From CAZZIZ01 sp964654535 (GTDB taxonomy: Bacteria; Bacteroidota; Bacteroidia; Chitinophagales; UBA2359), in NCBI GenBank assembly GCA_964654535.1, contig CAZZIZ010000011.1, positions 1-35,959 of the forward strand: DNA of 35,959 nucleotides, read 5' to 3'. Position numbers and translations under genes: made by a program. The notes beneath the pieces are model-generated. The model saw nothing but the letters and a program-made list of their open reading frames with translations, had not been told where the DNA came from and made no database searches. Shown here piece by piece: positions 23,690 through 31,153 of this stretch. How positions within the stretch are numbered: position 1 is the stretch's first letter; every line of letters starts with the position of its first letter.

Positions 23690-24784
23690 ATGAATAGGAC
23701 CCTTCAAATAGTTCTGGTTATTGGCGTTGTAATAGCGATTCTTTACGGCGCATCCTTCTTCAGCAATGTAATCTTTTACGTTTTGCTGGCTACTTTGATT
23801 TCCGTTATTGGTCGACCTGTAATGCGTTTTTTCGAAAGAGCTAGAATACGCCAATTACACGTTCCTGCCGGAATCGCTGCAATTTTTACCATTCTACTTT
23901 TTTATGGCATTATTGCACTCTTTGCTTATACCTTTTTGCCTCTAATAATTAACCAGATAAACATTCTCACTCATATAGACTATGGAGAAGTTGCAAAAAG
24001 TTTGGAAGAGCCAATTATGAAAGTTGACCACCTATTACAGCATTACAACTTGGCAGAACAAGACAAAACCACAATAGATTATGTGACTGAGAGTTTGGCA
24101 AAATATTTCAACGTAAGTAAGCTGACTAATTGGGCGAACTCAATTTTTTCTACACTTGGCGATATTCTGACTGCCTTGTTTGCGGTTTCGTTTATCTCTT
24201 TTTTCTTTCTCACTGACAGAAGTCTACTTTACAACTTTAGTCTTAATCTGGTGCCAGATAAGTTTTTAGATCAGTATGACAATACTGTAAACAGCATTAA
24301 GTACATGCTTTCTCGTTATGTCTTCGGTATAATTATTCAGGTGACTATTGTAACGGTTCTGCTGTGGATTGGACTCAGCATCATTGGTATTGAGAATGCT
24401 CTGTTAATTGCCTTCTTCGGAGGAGTGGTAAATATTATTCCGTACGTTGGACCACCCATTGGCGCTGCCTTTGGAATGTTTGTAGCCATTACCTTCAACT
24501 TGGATATGGGCTTTTATGAAGGCCTGCTTTACCTAATTTTGAAAATAGGAATCGTCTTTGCGATCATACAGGTCATTGATAACATTTTGCTTCAGCCCTA
24601 TATATTCTCGAATAGTGTAAACGCACATCCGCTCGAGATTTTTTTGGTCATCTTAATTGCCGGTACGCTGGCAGGTATTCCCGGAATGATTTTCGCCATT
24701 CCTTCATATGTTATTTTGAGAGTAATCGGAAAAGAATTCCTCAGCGAGTTTAAGCTGGTGCAGGCACTTACTCGAAACGTTTAA
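23690..24784 (+). CDS. AI-2E transporter (TqsA/PerM) family protein
   Basis: A 364-residue PerM/YdiK/TqsA-family membrane protein with seven or eight hydrophobic helices. The typical N-terminus (two short helices, residues 5-35), long amphipathic region (about 85-150), TALFAVSFISFFFLTDR helix and C-terminal FFGGVVNIIPYVGPPIGAAFG motif (about 243-263) are present. The family includes a putative autoinducer-2 exporter and sodium-proton antiporters; the role cannot be assigned. It starts 24 bases after the EamA gene, and its 3' end overlaps the convergent HAD gene by 17 bases (24768-24784). Confidence 0.88.
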   Translation: MNRTLQIVLVIGVVIAILYGASFFSNVIFYVLLATLISVIGRPVMRFFERARIRQLHVPAGIAAIFTILLFYGIIALFAYTFLPLIINQINILTHIDYGEVAKSLEEPIMKVDHLLQHYNLAEQDKTTIDYVTESLAKYFNVSKLTNWANSIFSTLGDILTALFAVSFISFFFLTDRSLLYNFSLNLVPDKFLDQYDNTVNSIKYMLSRYVFGIIIQVTIVTVLLWIGLSIIGIENALLIAFFGGVVNIIPYVGPPIGAAFGMFVAITFNLDMGFYEGLLYLILKIGIVFAIIQVIDNILLQPYIFSNSVNAHPLEIFLVILIAGTLAGIPGMIFAIPSYVILRVIGKEFLSEFKLVQALTRNV

Positions 24785-25379
24785 GCAGTTCTTCTAGTTT
24801 CAAGCGCATGGGTTCATAAGAAGAAACCCAAAATCCATTAATGCCCAGGCTTTCTGCTCCGGCTACATTTTCCTTTAAATCATCGAAGAAAATGGCTTCT
24901 TCAGGTTTTACTTGCAAGTAGTCTAGTACAACATCGAAGGCTTCTTTCTGAGGTTTTATCGCGCCAATTTCGTGCGAGTAAAATGTTTTGTCCAGTTTTT
25001 GAATTACTTCTTGGTAATCGCGTTGGAAGGCATCGACGTGGGTTTTGTTGGTGTTGCTTAGGCAGACAATTTGGTAGTGTTCCGAAAGTTGGGTCATTAA
25101 GTCGGGCAGCCCGGGCCAAACTTCTTTCAGCAAGGCATTCCATCCACCCTTGAATTGGTCAAGACTTAATTCGTAACCGATAGAGCGGCTGACAAAAGCT
25201 GCGAAGTCTTCTTCGGAAATTTCGCCACGTTCAAAAGCTTTGTGCTCATCAGCATATTTGAACTGCTCGTTTATGTGCTCTACGCTGAGTCCCGTAATAT
25301 CCGACCAGTGCTGGGCCACGGCTTGATAATCTATGCGGAACAGAACATTGCCTATGTCGAAAATGATGGCTTTTATCAT
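24768..25379 (-). CDS. YihX-like HAD-superfamily hydrolase
   Basis: A 203-residue HAD-IA phosphatase, similar along its length to YihX, the alpha-D-glucose-1-phosphate phosphatase of E. coli. Motif I is FDIGNVLF with the nucleophile Asp8; the usual second Asp is Gly10, as in YihX. The cap carries HKAFERGEISEEDFAAF. Motif II is the Asn-bearing VCLSNTNKTH, motif III is the Lys in GAIKPQKEAF and motif IV is IFFDDLKENV. The start codon overlaps the SUI1 stop in a 4-base ATGA, and its 3' end overlaps the convergent AI-2E-family gene by 17 bases. The substrate is inferred only. Confidence 0.9.
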   Translation of the reverse strand: MIKAIIFDIGNVLFRIDYQAVAQHWSDITGLSVEHINEQFKYADEHKAFERGEISEEDFAAFVSRSIGYELSLDQFKGGWNALLKEVWPGLPDLMTQLSEHYQIVCLSNTNKTHVDAFQRDYQEVIQKLDKTFYSHEIGAIKPQKEAFDVVLDYLQVKPEEAIFFDDLKENVAGAESLGINGFWVSSYEPMRLKLEELLKRFE

Positions 25380-25717
25380 CTACGAACTTTGCAATTGTAG
25401 CCCGCAGCTTCTAGAATATCTTGAATTTTGTCGCGGAAGTCACCTTGGATAATTATTACCCCGTCCTTAGCAGAACCTCCGACGCCGCATTTGGACTTTA
25501 GGGTTTTGGCCAAATCCTTTAGCGCATCTGCTCCGCCGACAAAGCCTTCAACTAAGGTTACTTTCTTGCCTTTACGTGCTTTCGCGTCTAGCAATATTTT
25601 CAAGTTTTGCTTGTCCGGAGCTAAATACATTTCCTCTTCGTTGTTATCGTAATCGTATTCAAAATCAGGATTAGTAGAGTAAACCGTTCCAATTTTATTT
25701 TTCTTTTTCTTTCCCAT
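25376..25717 (-). CDS. SUI1/YciH translation initiation factor-like protein
   Basis: A 113-residue protein with a basic N-terminal tail (MGKKKKNKIG), an acidic patch (about 20-30) and a SUI1 domain (about 40-113). The domain carries LDAKARKGKKVTLVEGF, LKDLAKTLKSKCGVGGSAKDGVIIIQGDFR and a short C-terminal helix. SUI1/eIF1 acts in start-codon choice in eukaryotes. The bacterial homologue YciH is non-essential and modulates initiation. Its ATG overlaps the lipid-kinase stop by one base (TAATG) and its stop overlaps the HAD start by four, so all three genes are translationally linked. Confidence 0.93.
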   Translation of the reverse strand: MGKKKKNKIGTVYSTNPDFEYDYDNNEEEMYLAPDKQNLKILLDAKARKGKKVTLVEGFVGGADALKDLAKTLKSKCGVGGSAKDGVIIIQGDFRDKIQDILEAAGYNCKVRR

Positions 25718-26592
25718 TAGGGTACCATTACTTTTAGTTTGTCATTTTCTAAAGACGCTTCCAATATAGAGCCTTTTTCCAAAGGGTCGCCGTCTGCCTG
25801 AATGTAATCCATTTTGGCGCATCGGATCTCAACGCGCTTAACCGAATTGACAGTGATATGCTTGCTCCATTTGCCGAAACCAAGAGCCATTACCGGAAAC
25901 ATAATGAGCATTTTCCATTTGGGAAACTTCTTAACTAGAAGGACGTCGAGTAAGCCATCTTGAATATCTGAGTGCGCCACCGACTTAATGCCGTAGCCAA
26001 GACTACCCGAATTTGAAATTTCTATGGCCCAAAGTTTTTCCTTTTGTTCCACACCATCGATGCTCAGTTCGTAGGTTTTTTCTTCGTAGTCCAGGTAGTA
26101 CTTCATCCCGAGGCGAAAGTACTCGACAAATCCGCGCTTCTTGGTTTCGGCGAAGCGATGAGCGATTAGACCTTCGTATCCCATACCGCTGTTACTAAAA
26201 AAGTAACGACCATTTGCTTTGGGTGCGTCTATGGCTATAACTTTTCCCTTGTTGATTAGCGCCAAGGCCTGTCGGATTAAAAACGGGATGCTCAATTTTA
26301 TGGCCAAGCCATTTCCACTTCCTGCAGGAATAATAATCAAAGTGATGTCAGTATTGACTAGTTCATTTCCAATTTCGTTAATGGTGCCATCTCCACCTAC
26401 GGCCGCTACGTAATCGAAGCCTTCAACCACAGCCTCAGCGGCTATCACTGAGGCGTGCCCCGCTCGTTCAGTGTATCTTATTTCACATTCAAACTTGGTC
26501 TGATCCACGATCTGCTCTATCAGCGCAGGAATATTTTCCTTTTTACTAATTCCCGCTATGGGGTTGAGAATAAATATGATTCGCGATTTCAT
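25717..26592 (-). CDS. YegS/DagK-type lipid kinase
   Basis: A 291-residue diacylglycerol/lipid kinase. The N-terminal catalytic domain opens with IIFILNPIAGISKKENIP (about 5-22). The ATP-binding loop is VGGDGTINEIGNEL (about 65-78) and the second glycine loop is IIPAGSGNGLAIKL (about 87-100). The C-terminal beta-sandwich ends IQADGDPLEKG, whose Asp-Gly is the family's closing catalytic motif. It phosphorylates diacylglycerol or a related lipid at the membrane. It is first in an operon with SUI1 and HAD genes, all with overlapping ends, and has its own -7 element a few bases upstream. Confidence 0.92.
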   Translation of the reverse strand: MKSRIIFILNPIAGISKKENIPALIEQIVDQTKFECEIRYTERAGHASVIAAEAVVEGFDYVAAVGGDGTINEIGNELVNTDITLIIIPAGSGNGLAIKLSIPFLIRQALALINKGKVIAIDAPKANGRYFFSNSGMGYEGLIAHRFAETKKRGFVEYFRLGMKYYLDYEEKTYELSIDGVEQKEKLWAIEISNSGSLGYGIKSVAHSDIQDGLLDVLLVKKFPKWKMLIMFPVMALGFGKWSKHITVNSVKRVEIRCAKMDYIQADGDPLEKGSILEASLENDKLKVMVP

Positions 26593-26602
26593 TACAGCGA
26601 CA

Positions 26603-26610
26603 CAAAATTA
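26603..26610 (-). promoter_or_regulatory. -7 promoter element of the lipid-kinase operon
   Basis: TAATTTTG on the minus strand matches TAnnTTTG exactly and ends 10 bases before the kinase ATG. The predicted leader is only a few bases. No -33 TTG at the expected distance. Confidence 0.6.
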
Positions 26611-26723
26611 CGGCTAAATGTGTTGTGCTATTTGACTAAGTATGAGCGCTGAGTTTAAGAACCGAAGATATTATTTGAGCTGTACTACGGCTATTTCGCC
26701 GCGAAACCTATTAGTCGAATTGC

Positions 26724-28628
26724 TCATTTAGTAATCAAGAGCTTAGTCCTCAGTACTTGCCCAGATGCATTGCTTGCAGTTAAAACGTACAACCCTGGAG
26801 CAAAGTTTCCCGTTTCCAATATGTACTGCTCGCCTGAAAAAGAAGCACTCTTAAGGGTACGGCCATTTATGTTGTTCAAAGTAAGGTGCCAGTTTGAGTG
26901 AATAGGTGTTTCGATTAAGCAATAGTCGGATAGGGGGTTTGGTGAAATGTTAAGGGCATTTAAGGCTAAGCTCTCAACTCCAGATATTCCTTCGATTTCT
27001 ATGATTTCCGTGAAGTGACGCGTACAATTTAATTCGTTAGCGTCAGTAATAAACAACTCTACCTTGTAGGTGCCGGGACTTTCATAAATGTGCGTTGGTG
27101 ATTGGTCTAGTGAAACATTACCATCCCCGAAGACCCAAGTCCAATTGGTGAAACCAATGGAGCTGTCTGTGAAGAATATCTCCTCACTAGAAATGCCAGT
27201 ACTAGGTATGTCAAAATCAATTTTGTGACTTATCGTAACACTGTCAGTTGCCGTATCGCAAAAGCCATCTAGGCAAATCGTCAGAGAAACATTGTATTCG
27301 CCTACATCGTCCTCGAAATTATATGGCCAAAAAGGCTGGGCTTCCGACGAGGTCTCACCATTGCCAAAATCCCATTCTATGCTGGAGTTAGGAAAGAAGC
27401 TTGTCGAGATGTTGTGAATGAAATTATCGCATTCGGAGAGATTAAATGAAGCTACAGGAGCTCCTGGCATGTTTTCAATCCAATAGACTTCATCTTCATT
27501 GGAAAAAATAAAATCTAAATCAGAGTCACCATCTCGGTCTAAGTAAAAATGCGTTCGCTCCTCGCTCAACAAATAATCCGACGAATGCTGAGTAAAAGTT
27601 TTAAAAGGACTAAATGAACTCGGCCCTTCGTTTATAAAATAACCAAAGAGGAAACTAGTTGGATTGCCGGCTGAGTTTAAAATTGTGACATCTTCATCGC
27701 CGTCACCATCAATGTCTTCTAAGACAATTACGTTATCATACACAATAAAAAAATGCACGTCGCTAAGTATTACCTGTTTATTGTAGTTGCCTTCTCCTAG
27801 ATTAGTATACACTACTAAATCTGTGATTGTTTCAAATTCCCTGTCTTCCATTACTGCGAAATCTATATCTCCGTCCAGATCTAAATCACTAGCAGTTATG
27901 TCGGTAAAATGCCCATTGGTTTCAAGAAACACATCTTTTTCGATAAACATGCCGCTTCCATTATTTATGAGATAATCTATTCTACTGCCTATAGCTTCGA
28001 CTGTTATTAAATCTATGTCGCCATCTTGATCCACATCTCCAGCATGTCTAGGAGCGCTGTGTGCAATGTTAAGATTGCTTTGAATTGGAGCTGAAAAACC
28101 ACCTTCTTGAGTATTGAGAAAGCAATCAATGATGGTATTGAATCCTTGCAGGCGACCAATTGCAATATCCAAAAATCCATCGTTGTTGTAATCGGCCACC
28201 TGTGGAAGGCCTACCAAAAACTCACTTTCCGAAACAAGAACGTGTTTGATCAGAGTACCATTTCCGTCGTTTAGAAGGTAGACTAGGCTTTTTGGTTCCG
28301 TAGAAACATATAACAAATCATCGGCTCCGTCGTTGTTTATGTCCAGTACCACCAAATCCAACATTTCAAATTGATATTCAATATCGACCTGTTGCTGGAA
28401 TGCAAGGTTAGGGTCTTCGTCATTGAGTAAGTATGCAAGAACAGAAGTATTGTATCTAGTAAACACTATGTCCTGAAGACCATCATTATTTATGTCAGCC
28501 TGAATAGCAAAATCAACCCTTTGGGCAGAAACCAAGGGAGCGGCTGGTGCAAATTGTACTTGACCTATTAAAGTACTTAGTTCAAGTAGTATTAATGCTG
28601 AAAGAAAAAGCAGGCGCTTTGACATCAT
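26724..28628 (-). CDS. Secreted VCBS/FG-GAP and PKD protein with T9SS sorting domain
   Basis: A 634-residue exported protein. A signal peptide (about 1-22) is followed by seven FG-GAP/VCBS repeats with calcium-binding loops of the DxDxDG pattern (DINNDGLQD, DINNDGADD, DYNNDGFLD, DVDQDGDID, DLDLDGDID, DIDGDGDED, DRDGDSDLD) between about 45 and 385. Two PKD domains follow (about 395-475 and 475-555) with WDFGNG and WVFGDG. The last 75 residues are a T9SS type A sorting domain (SPNPLSDYCLIE ... NINGRTL ... PGLYVLTASNASGQVLRTKLLITK). It should form a beta-propeller that is secreted and anchored to or released from the surface. No enzymatic domain is seen, so a binding or adhesion role is inference. 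It is a single gene. Confidence 0.93.
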   Translation of the reverse strand: MMSKRLLFLSALILLELSTLIGQVQFAPAAPLVSAQRVDFAIQADINNDGLQDIVFTRYNTSVLAYLLNDEDPNLAFQQQVDIEYQFEMLDLVVLDINNDGADDLLYVSTEPKSLVYLLNDGNGTLIKHVLVSESEFLVGLPQVADYNNDGFLDIAIGRLQGFNTIIDCFLNTQEGGFSAPIQSNLNIAHSAPRHAGDVDQDGDIDLITVEAIGSRIDYLINNGSGMFIEKDVFLETNGHFTDITASDLDLDGDIDFAVMEDREFETITDLVVYTNLGEGNYNKQVILSDVHFFIVYDNVIVLEDIDGDGDEDVTILNSAGNPTSFLFGYFINEGPSSFSPFKTFTQHSSDYLLSEERTHFYLDRDGDSDLDFIFSNEDEVYWIENMPGAPVASFNLSECDNFIHNISTSFFPNSSIEWDFGNGETSSEAQPFWPYNFEDDVGEYNVSLTICLDGFCDTATDSVTISHKIDFDIPSTGISSEEIFFTDSSIGFTNWTWVFGDGNVSLDQSPTHIYESPGTYKVELFITDANELNCTRHFTEIIEIEGISGVESLALNALNISPNPLSDYCLIETPIHSNWHLTLNNINGRTLKSASFSGEQYILETGNFAPGLYVLTASNASGQVLRTKLLITK

Positions 28629-28684
28629 TGATTTTACTCAATATACGATAATATGAAATTTAATTTTGTCGGGGCTTAATCATT

Positions 28685-28846
28685 GCGTGAGGGATAGAGG
28701 CCTTTGTGGAGCTCCTGTTGTTTTGAGTAAGAAAAGCACTTAGCTCGCCAGAGCTAGAAGAGCTTTTTGCTCAAAACAGAACAGAGCGACGGCCGAAAGC
28801 CCGACCCCGAGCTTGGGCGTAGCCCAGAAGTGAGCGGGGCACGCCC
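28685..28846 (+). repeat. Structured intergenic element, copy R4 (type I)
   Basis: Opens GCGTGAGGGATAGAGG and closes GCGGGGCACGCC. Hairpin I (28715-28784) pairs CTGTTGTTTTGAG with CTCAAAACAGAACAG, AAAAGC with GCTTTT, and AGCTC with GAGCT, with AG bulge at 28756-28757. It is followed by GAGCGAC and GAAAGCCCGACCCC. Hairpin II pairs CCCCG with CGGGG around TGGGC-GTA-GCCCA. It is antisense to both flanking genes and starts 5 bases beyond the acyltransferase stop. Confidence 0.9.
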
Positions 28847-28851
28847 AAAAA

Positions 28852-29430
28852 CTACACGTATCTTTTATCAATAGAAAAGCGCTCCGGATGCTTGCCCTTT
28901 ATGTCTTTGTAGAAAGTCATAATCTTGCGCATATCTGCGTCCATATCATCGCTCAAGTGCACAATGCCGCCAACGCCGGCGGTCTTTTTTTCAAAATCCA
29001 TGTAGCCCAAGACCACGGGTACGTTTGCTTTTTTTGCTACGTGATAGAATCCGCTTTTCCATTCGTCGCGGTAGCCTCGAGTGCCTTCGGGAGTTATCAT
29101 AAGTGCAATCGGATCGTTCTCCATTATTATGTCCGCCATTACGTCGACGTAAGATTTACGCTTCGCTTCCGCGGCATTGGTTTCTCGTTTTATCGCAATA
29201 GCGCCTAGGGGCCCAAAGATCCAACTCAATGGCGGTTTTACGTAAGTACTTTTTATGGTAAAACGCATCGGAATGTCGAGCGCGAAAAAAGCCATGCGCG
29301 TGTAGTAAAAATCCCAATTGCTCGTATGCGGACAGGCGATAATAACGCACTTGTTCATACCCTCAGGTAGCGGGCGTGTTATTTTCCAACCGTGCAGATT
29401 GAGTAAAAATTTGGAGATTGCTTTTTTCAA
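28852..29430 (-). CDS. 1-acyl-glycerol-phosphate acyltransferase-like (PlsC family) protein
   Basis: A 192-residue acyltransferase. Motif I is HTSNWD (His35 and Asp40, HX4D), motif II is near FTIKSTYVKPP, and motif III is ITPEGTRGYRDEWKSGFYHVA (about 108-128), which holds the phosphate-binding EGTR. The family moves a fatty acyl chain from acyl-ACP or acyl-CoA to a lysophospholipid or another acceptor. The protein is short and has no strong transmembrane helix, as in many Bacteroidota homologues. It starts with TTG, overlapping the transglutaminase gene's stop by two bases (TTGA), so translation is coupled. The acceptor is not known. Confidence 0.87.
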   Translation of the reverse strand: MKKAISKFLLNLHGWKITRPLPEGMNKCVIIACPHTSNWDFYYTRMAFFALDIPMRFTIKSTYVKPPLSWIFGPLGAIAIKRETNAAEAKRKSYVDVMADIIMENDPIALMITPEGTRGYRDEWKSGFYHVAKKANVPVVLGYMDFEKKTAGVGGIVHLSDDMDADMRKIMTFYKDIKGKHPERFSIDKRYV

Positions 29431-30065
29431 ATTTCAAATTGAATATAACCCGATTCTGGCATTTTGACATCCAGATGGCCGTAGTGGGAAGTAAAAACAT
29501 CAACAATAAACTCAAAGGGTAGATCATCGAAGTGGCCGTAGTCTTCTAGATACTCCATAAATTTTTGCTCGCCTTCGTAGGCTTGAAAAATCGAATCGTT
29601 TACACCATCGAATTCTAGAGGCGCAACATGCAACATTTCGCAAAGCGATTTGTTAAAGGCGGGGGTAGCTTTAATCCACTTGTCGTCGAGTTGCATTTCT
29701 ACAAAACCGTGCGGCGCCAGTTCGCTGGTGCCCAGCTTCGCGACCAAGCGCTCTACACCAATGTGGTTTTGAACTTTTGCCAAATGTATACGCGCTGGAA
29801 TACCAGCCGACCTTAGCAGGCTAACCAGTATAACCGACTTATCGATACAGTGACCAGTGGGACGACTAAGCAAAGTACTGGCCACATAATCTTCCTCGGA
29901 AATAGAAATTAGAAAAGGATTGTAAAAAAATCCGTCGCGCACTTTATTATAAAGTGCAATTGCTTTTTCGCGCGTCGACAATCCGTCGATTTGCAAATCG
30001 GACAAATAATCTTGCACTGCAGGATGCTGGTAATCGAAAAATCTTGTTGCTTCTGTATAGCTCAC
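29427..30065 (-). CDS. Transglutaminase-like cysteine peptidase-fold protein
   Basis: A 212-residue protein with a transglutaminase-core fold. The catalytic cysteine is Cys73 in RPTGHCIDKSVILVSLLRSAGIPAR, the classical signature, and His119 lies in APHGFVEMQLDDKW. The third member of the triad should be near KATPAFN, where the usual Asp is not obvious. There is no signal peptide, so it is probably cytoplasmic. The GTG at 30065 is chosen as start because a TATCTTTA element ends 5 bases before it (the tgt/era arrangement) and because frames further upstream read into element R5. The acyltransferase overlaps its end. The substrate is unknown: amide hydrolysis or cross-linking is possible. Confidence 0.8.
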   Translation of the reverse strand: MSYTEATRFFDYQHPAVQDYLSDLQIDGLSTREKAIALYNKVRDGFFYNPFLISISEEDYVASTLLSRPTGHCIDKSVILVSLLRSAGIPARIHLAKVQNHIGVERLVAKLGTSELAPHGFVEMQLDDKWIKATPAFNKSLCEMLHVAPLEFDGVNDSIFQAYEGEQKFMEYLEDYGHFDDLPFEFIVDVFTSHYGHLDVKMPESGYIQFEI

Positions 30066-30070
30066 TTCTG

Positions 30071-30078
30071 TAAAGATA
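30071..30078 (-). promoter_or_regulatory. Possible -7 element of the transglutaminase-like gene
   Basis: TATCTTTA on the minus strand differs from TAnnTTTG only in the last base and ends 5 bases before the GTG start. This is the spacing seen at era, so a leaderless mRNA is likely. Tentative because of the mismatch. Confidence 0.4.
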
Positions 30079-30093
30079 GAAAGGGTTTTTAAT

Positions 30094-30254
30094 GGCGTGC
30101 CCCCAGCCACAACTTGCTACGCAAAGTGTCTGGGGTCGGGCTTTCGGGGCTCGCTCTGTTCTGCTGAGAACAAAGTTCGTTTCTACCGCAAGCGGTAAAC
30201 TCACTTCTCGTTCACAGCAACAGGAGCTCAAGCAAACCCCTCTATCCCTCACGC
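30094..30254 (-). repeat. Structured intergenic element, copy R5 (type I)
   Basis: On the minus strand it opens GCGTGAGGGATAGAGG and closes TGGGGGCACGCC. Hairpin I (30156-30223) has outer arms CTGTTGCTGTGAAC/GTTCTCAGCAGAACAG and tip ACCG-CTTG-CGGT followed by an AG bulge and AAAC pairing with GTTT. GAGCGA and CGAAAGCCCGACCCC follow. Hairpin II pairs CCCCAG with CTGGGG and CACTTTGC with GCAAGTTGTG around a GTA loop. It lies between the tRNA terminator and the transglutaminase gene, in the same sense as both. Confidence 0.9.
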
Positions 30255-30269
30255 GAGGTCTAAAAATTG

Positions 30270-30300
30270 AAAAAGCCAGCTCAAAAAATGAACTGGCTTT
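30270..30300 (-). terminator. Rho-independent terminator of the tRNA gene
   Basis: Inverted repeat AAAGCCAG / CTGGCTTT (30272-30279, 30293-30300) with an A-rich loop. On the minus strand the stem runs into TTTTT (reading 30274 downwards). It lies 6 bases after the tRNA 3' end. Confidence 0.85.
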
Positions 30301-30306
30301 ATTTAG

Positions 30307-30379
<73 letters not shown>

Positions 30380-30389
30380 ATTTAGGCTG

Positions 30390-30397
30390 CAAACATA
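30390..30397 (-). promoter_or_regulatory. -7 promoter element of the initiator tRNA
   Basis: TATGTTTG on the minus strand matches TAnnTTTG exactly and ends 10 bases before the tRNA 5' end. A -33 TTG at the expected distance is not obvious. Confidence 0.6.
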
Positions 30398-30720
30398 AAA
30401 CTTTCTTTGACAGAGCATAGATTCTTGGACATCTTTTCGCTGTCTTTCTTGTCGAAATATGAGACTAATTCGGCCGGCGCTCTGATGTAGCCCTGAGTTT
30501 TTGGGAAAATCAAGCTCCGCTTGCCTTGAAAAAGTGATAATAAGCTGATAACTAATACTATATGCTTGGCTTCGTCCTGTGCAGCGAAGTCATTGTATAG
30601 AGGCCTTCACTTCGGTTTTCTAAAAGAAATGCATCTGTCGTAGCCGTATATACTGCACTCATCATTAATTTAAATGCAGGCTGAACGAATTTTTCTAATT
30701 TCGAAGTGCAATTCAATCTA
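30398..30720. other. Intergenic region between tRNA and the small membrane protein gene
   Basis: About 320 bp with no gene I can support. A minus-strand frame across part of it runs on into the membrane-protein gene and has no recognisable features. A possible -7 element (TAATTTCG, one mismatch) lies at 30696-30703, 17 bases before the next start codon. Confidence 0.5.
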
Positions 30721-31128
30721 ATGAGTATTGGTTCCGGTGCAGCGGGTTGTATCCGCGATATAATTATCGGTCTTTTTGCCGTAAGTCTTTTAGTCGTTCT
30801 TGCCATGGTTATGAACGATGGCAAGCTCTTAGAATCGCTAAGCCCATCGGAGCAAGTCGAAAGTGCAGTAGGTAAAAGTGAAACGCAACAACTCATAGTG
30901 TTCGATTCGACTACCGGCCTGTCGGATATGCTGGCCACCAAAAAAGTACTAGAGGCCTTGGGCATTCAGCTGTATTTCGATGCTATGCAATTTAACCCCG
31001 AAGGCAATCTAGAGTCCTTGAAGTTGAGAGTAGAAAATGGCCAAGGCAAAAAAGAAACCTTCGAATCGGCGGATATCAGTAGCAAGGCCATCTCCTTCGA
31101 TGCCAAGCTTTTTATCCCGCAGAACTAA
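30721..31128 (+). CDS. Small single-span membrane protein of unknown function
   Basis: A 135-residue protein with one transmembrane helix (about 13-34) and a soluble C-terminal domain. I do not recognise a family with confidence. The C-terminal half (KVLEALGIQLYFDAMQFNPEGNLESLKLRVEN) has the strand-turn-strand rhythm seen in the C-terminal domains of some Bacteroidota M56/BlaR1-type proteins, where a similar GIxLxFxxxxxNxxGxIxxLxI pattern recurs; this is a weak resemblance. The ATG at 30721 is preferred over a GTG 15 bases upstream because it places the helix close to the N-terminus. It ends 25 bases before the era start, and the era promoter lies in that gap. Confidence 0.6.
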   Translation: MSIGSGAAGCIRDIIIGLFAVSLLVVLAMVMNDGKLLESLSPSEQVESAVGKSETQQLIVFDSTTGLSDMLATKKVLEALGIQLYFDAMQFNPEGNLESLKLRVENGQGKKETFESADISSKAISFDAKLFIPQN

Positions 31129-31140
31129 GTCGATAAGGAC

Positions 31141-31148
31141 TACCTTTG
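31141..31148 (+). promoter_or_regulatory. -7 promoter element of era
   Basis: TACCTTTG, an exact TAnnTTTG match and identical to the tgt element. It ends 5 bases before the GTG start of era, so the transcript should be leaderless or almost so. No TTG at -33 is apparent. Confidence 0.65.
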
Positions 31149-31153
31149 CGGCT

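Noticed and set aside
30558..30965. 135-residue open frame on the minus strand between tRNA and era
   Set aside because: It overlaps the better plus-strand membrane-protein gene and has no recognisable domain, helix or start signal.
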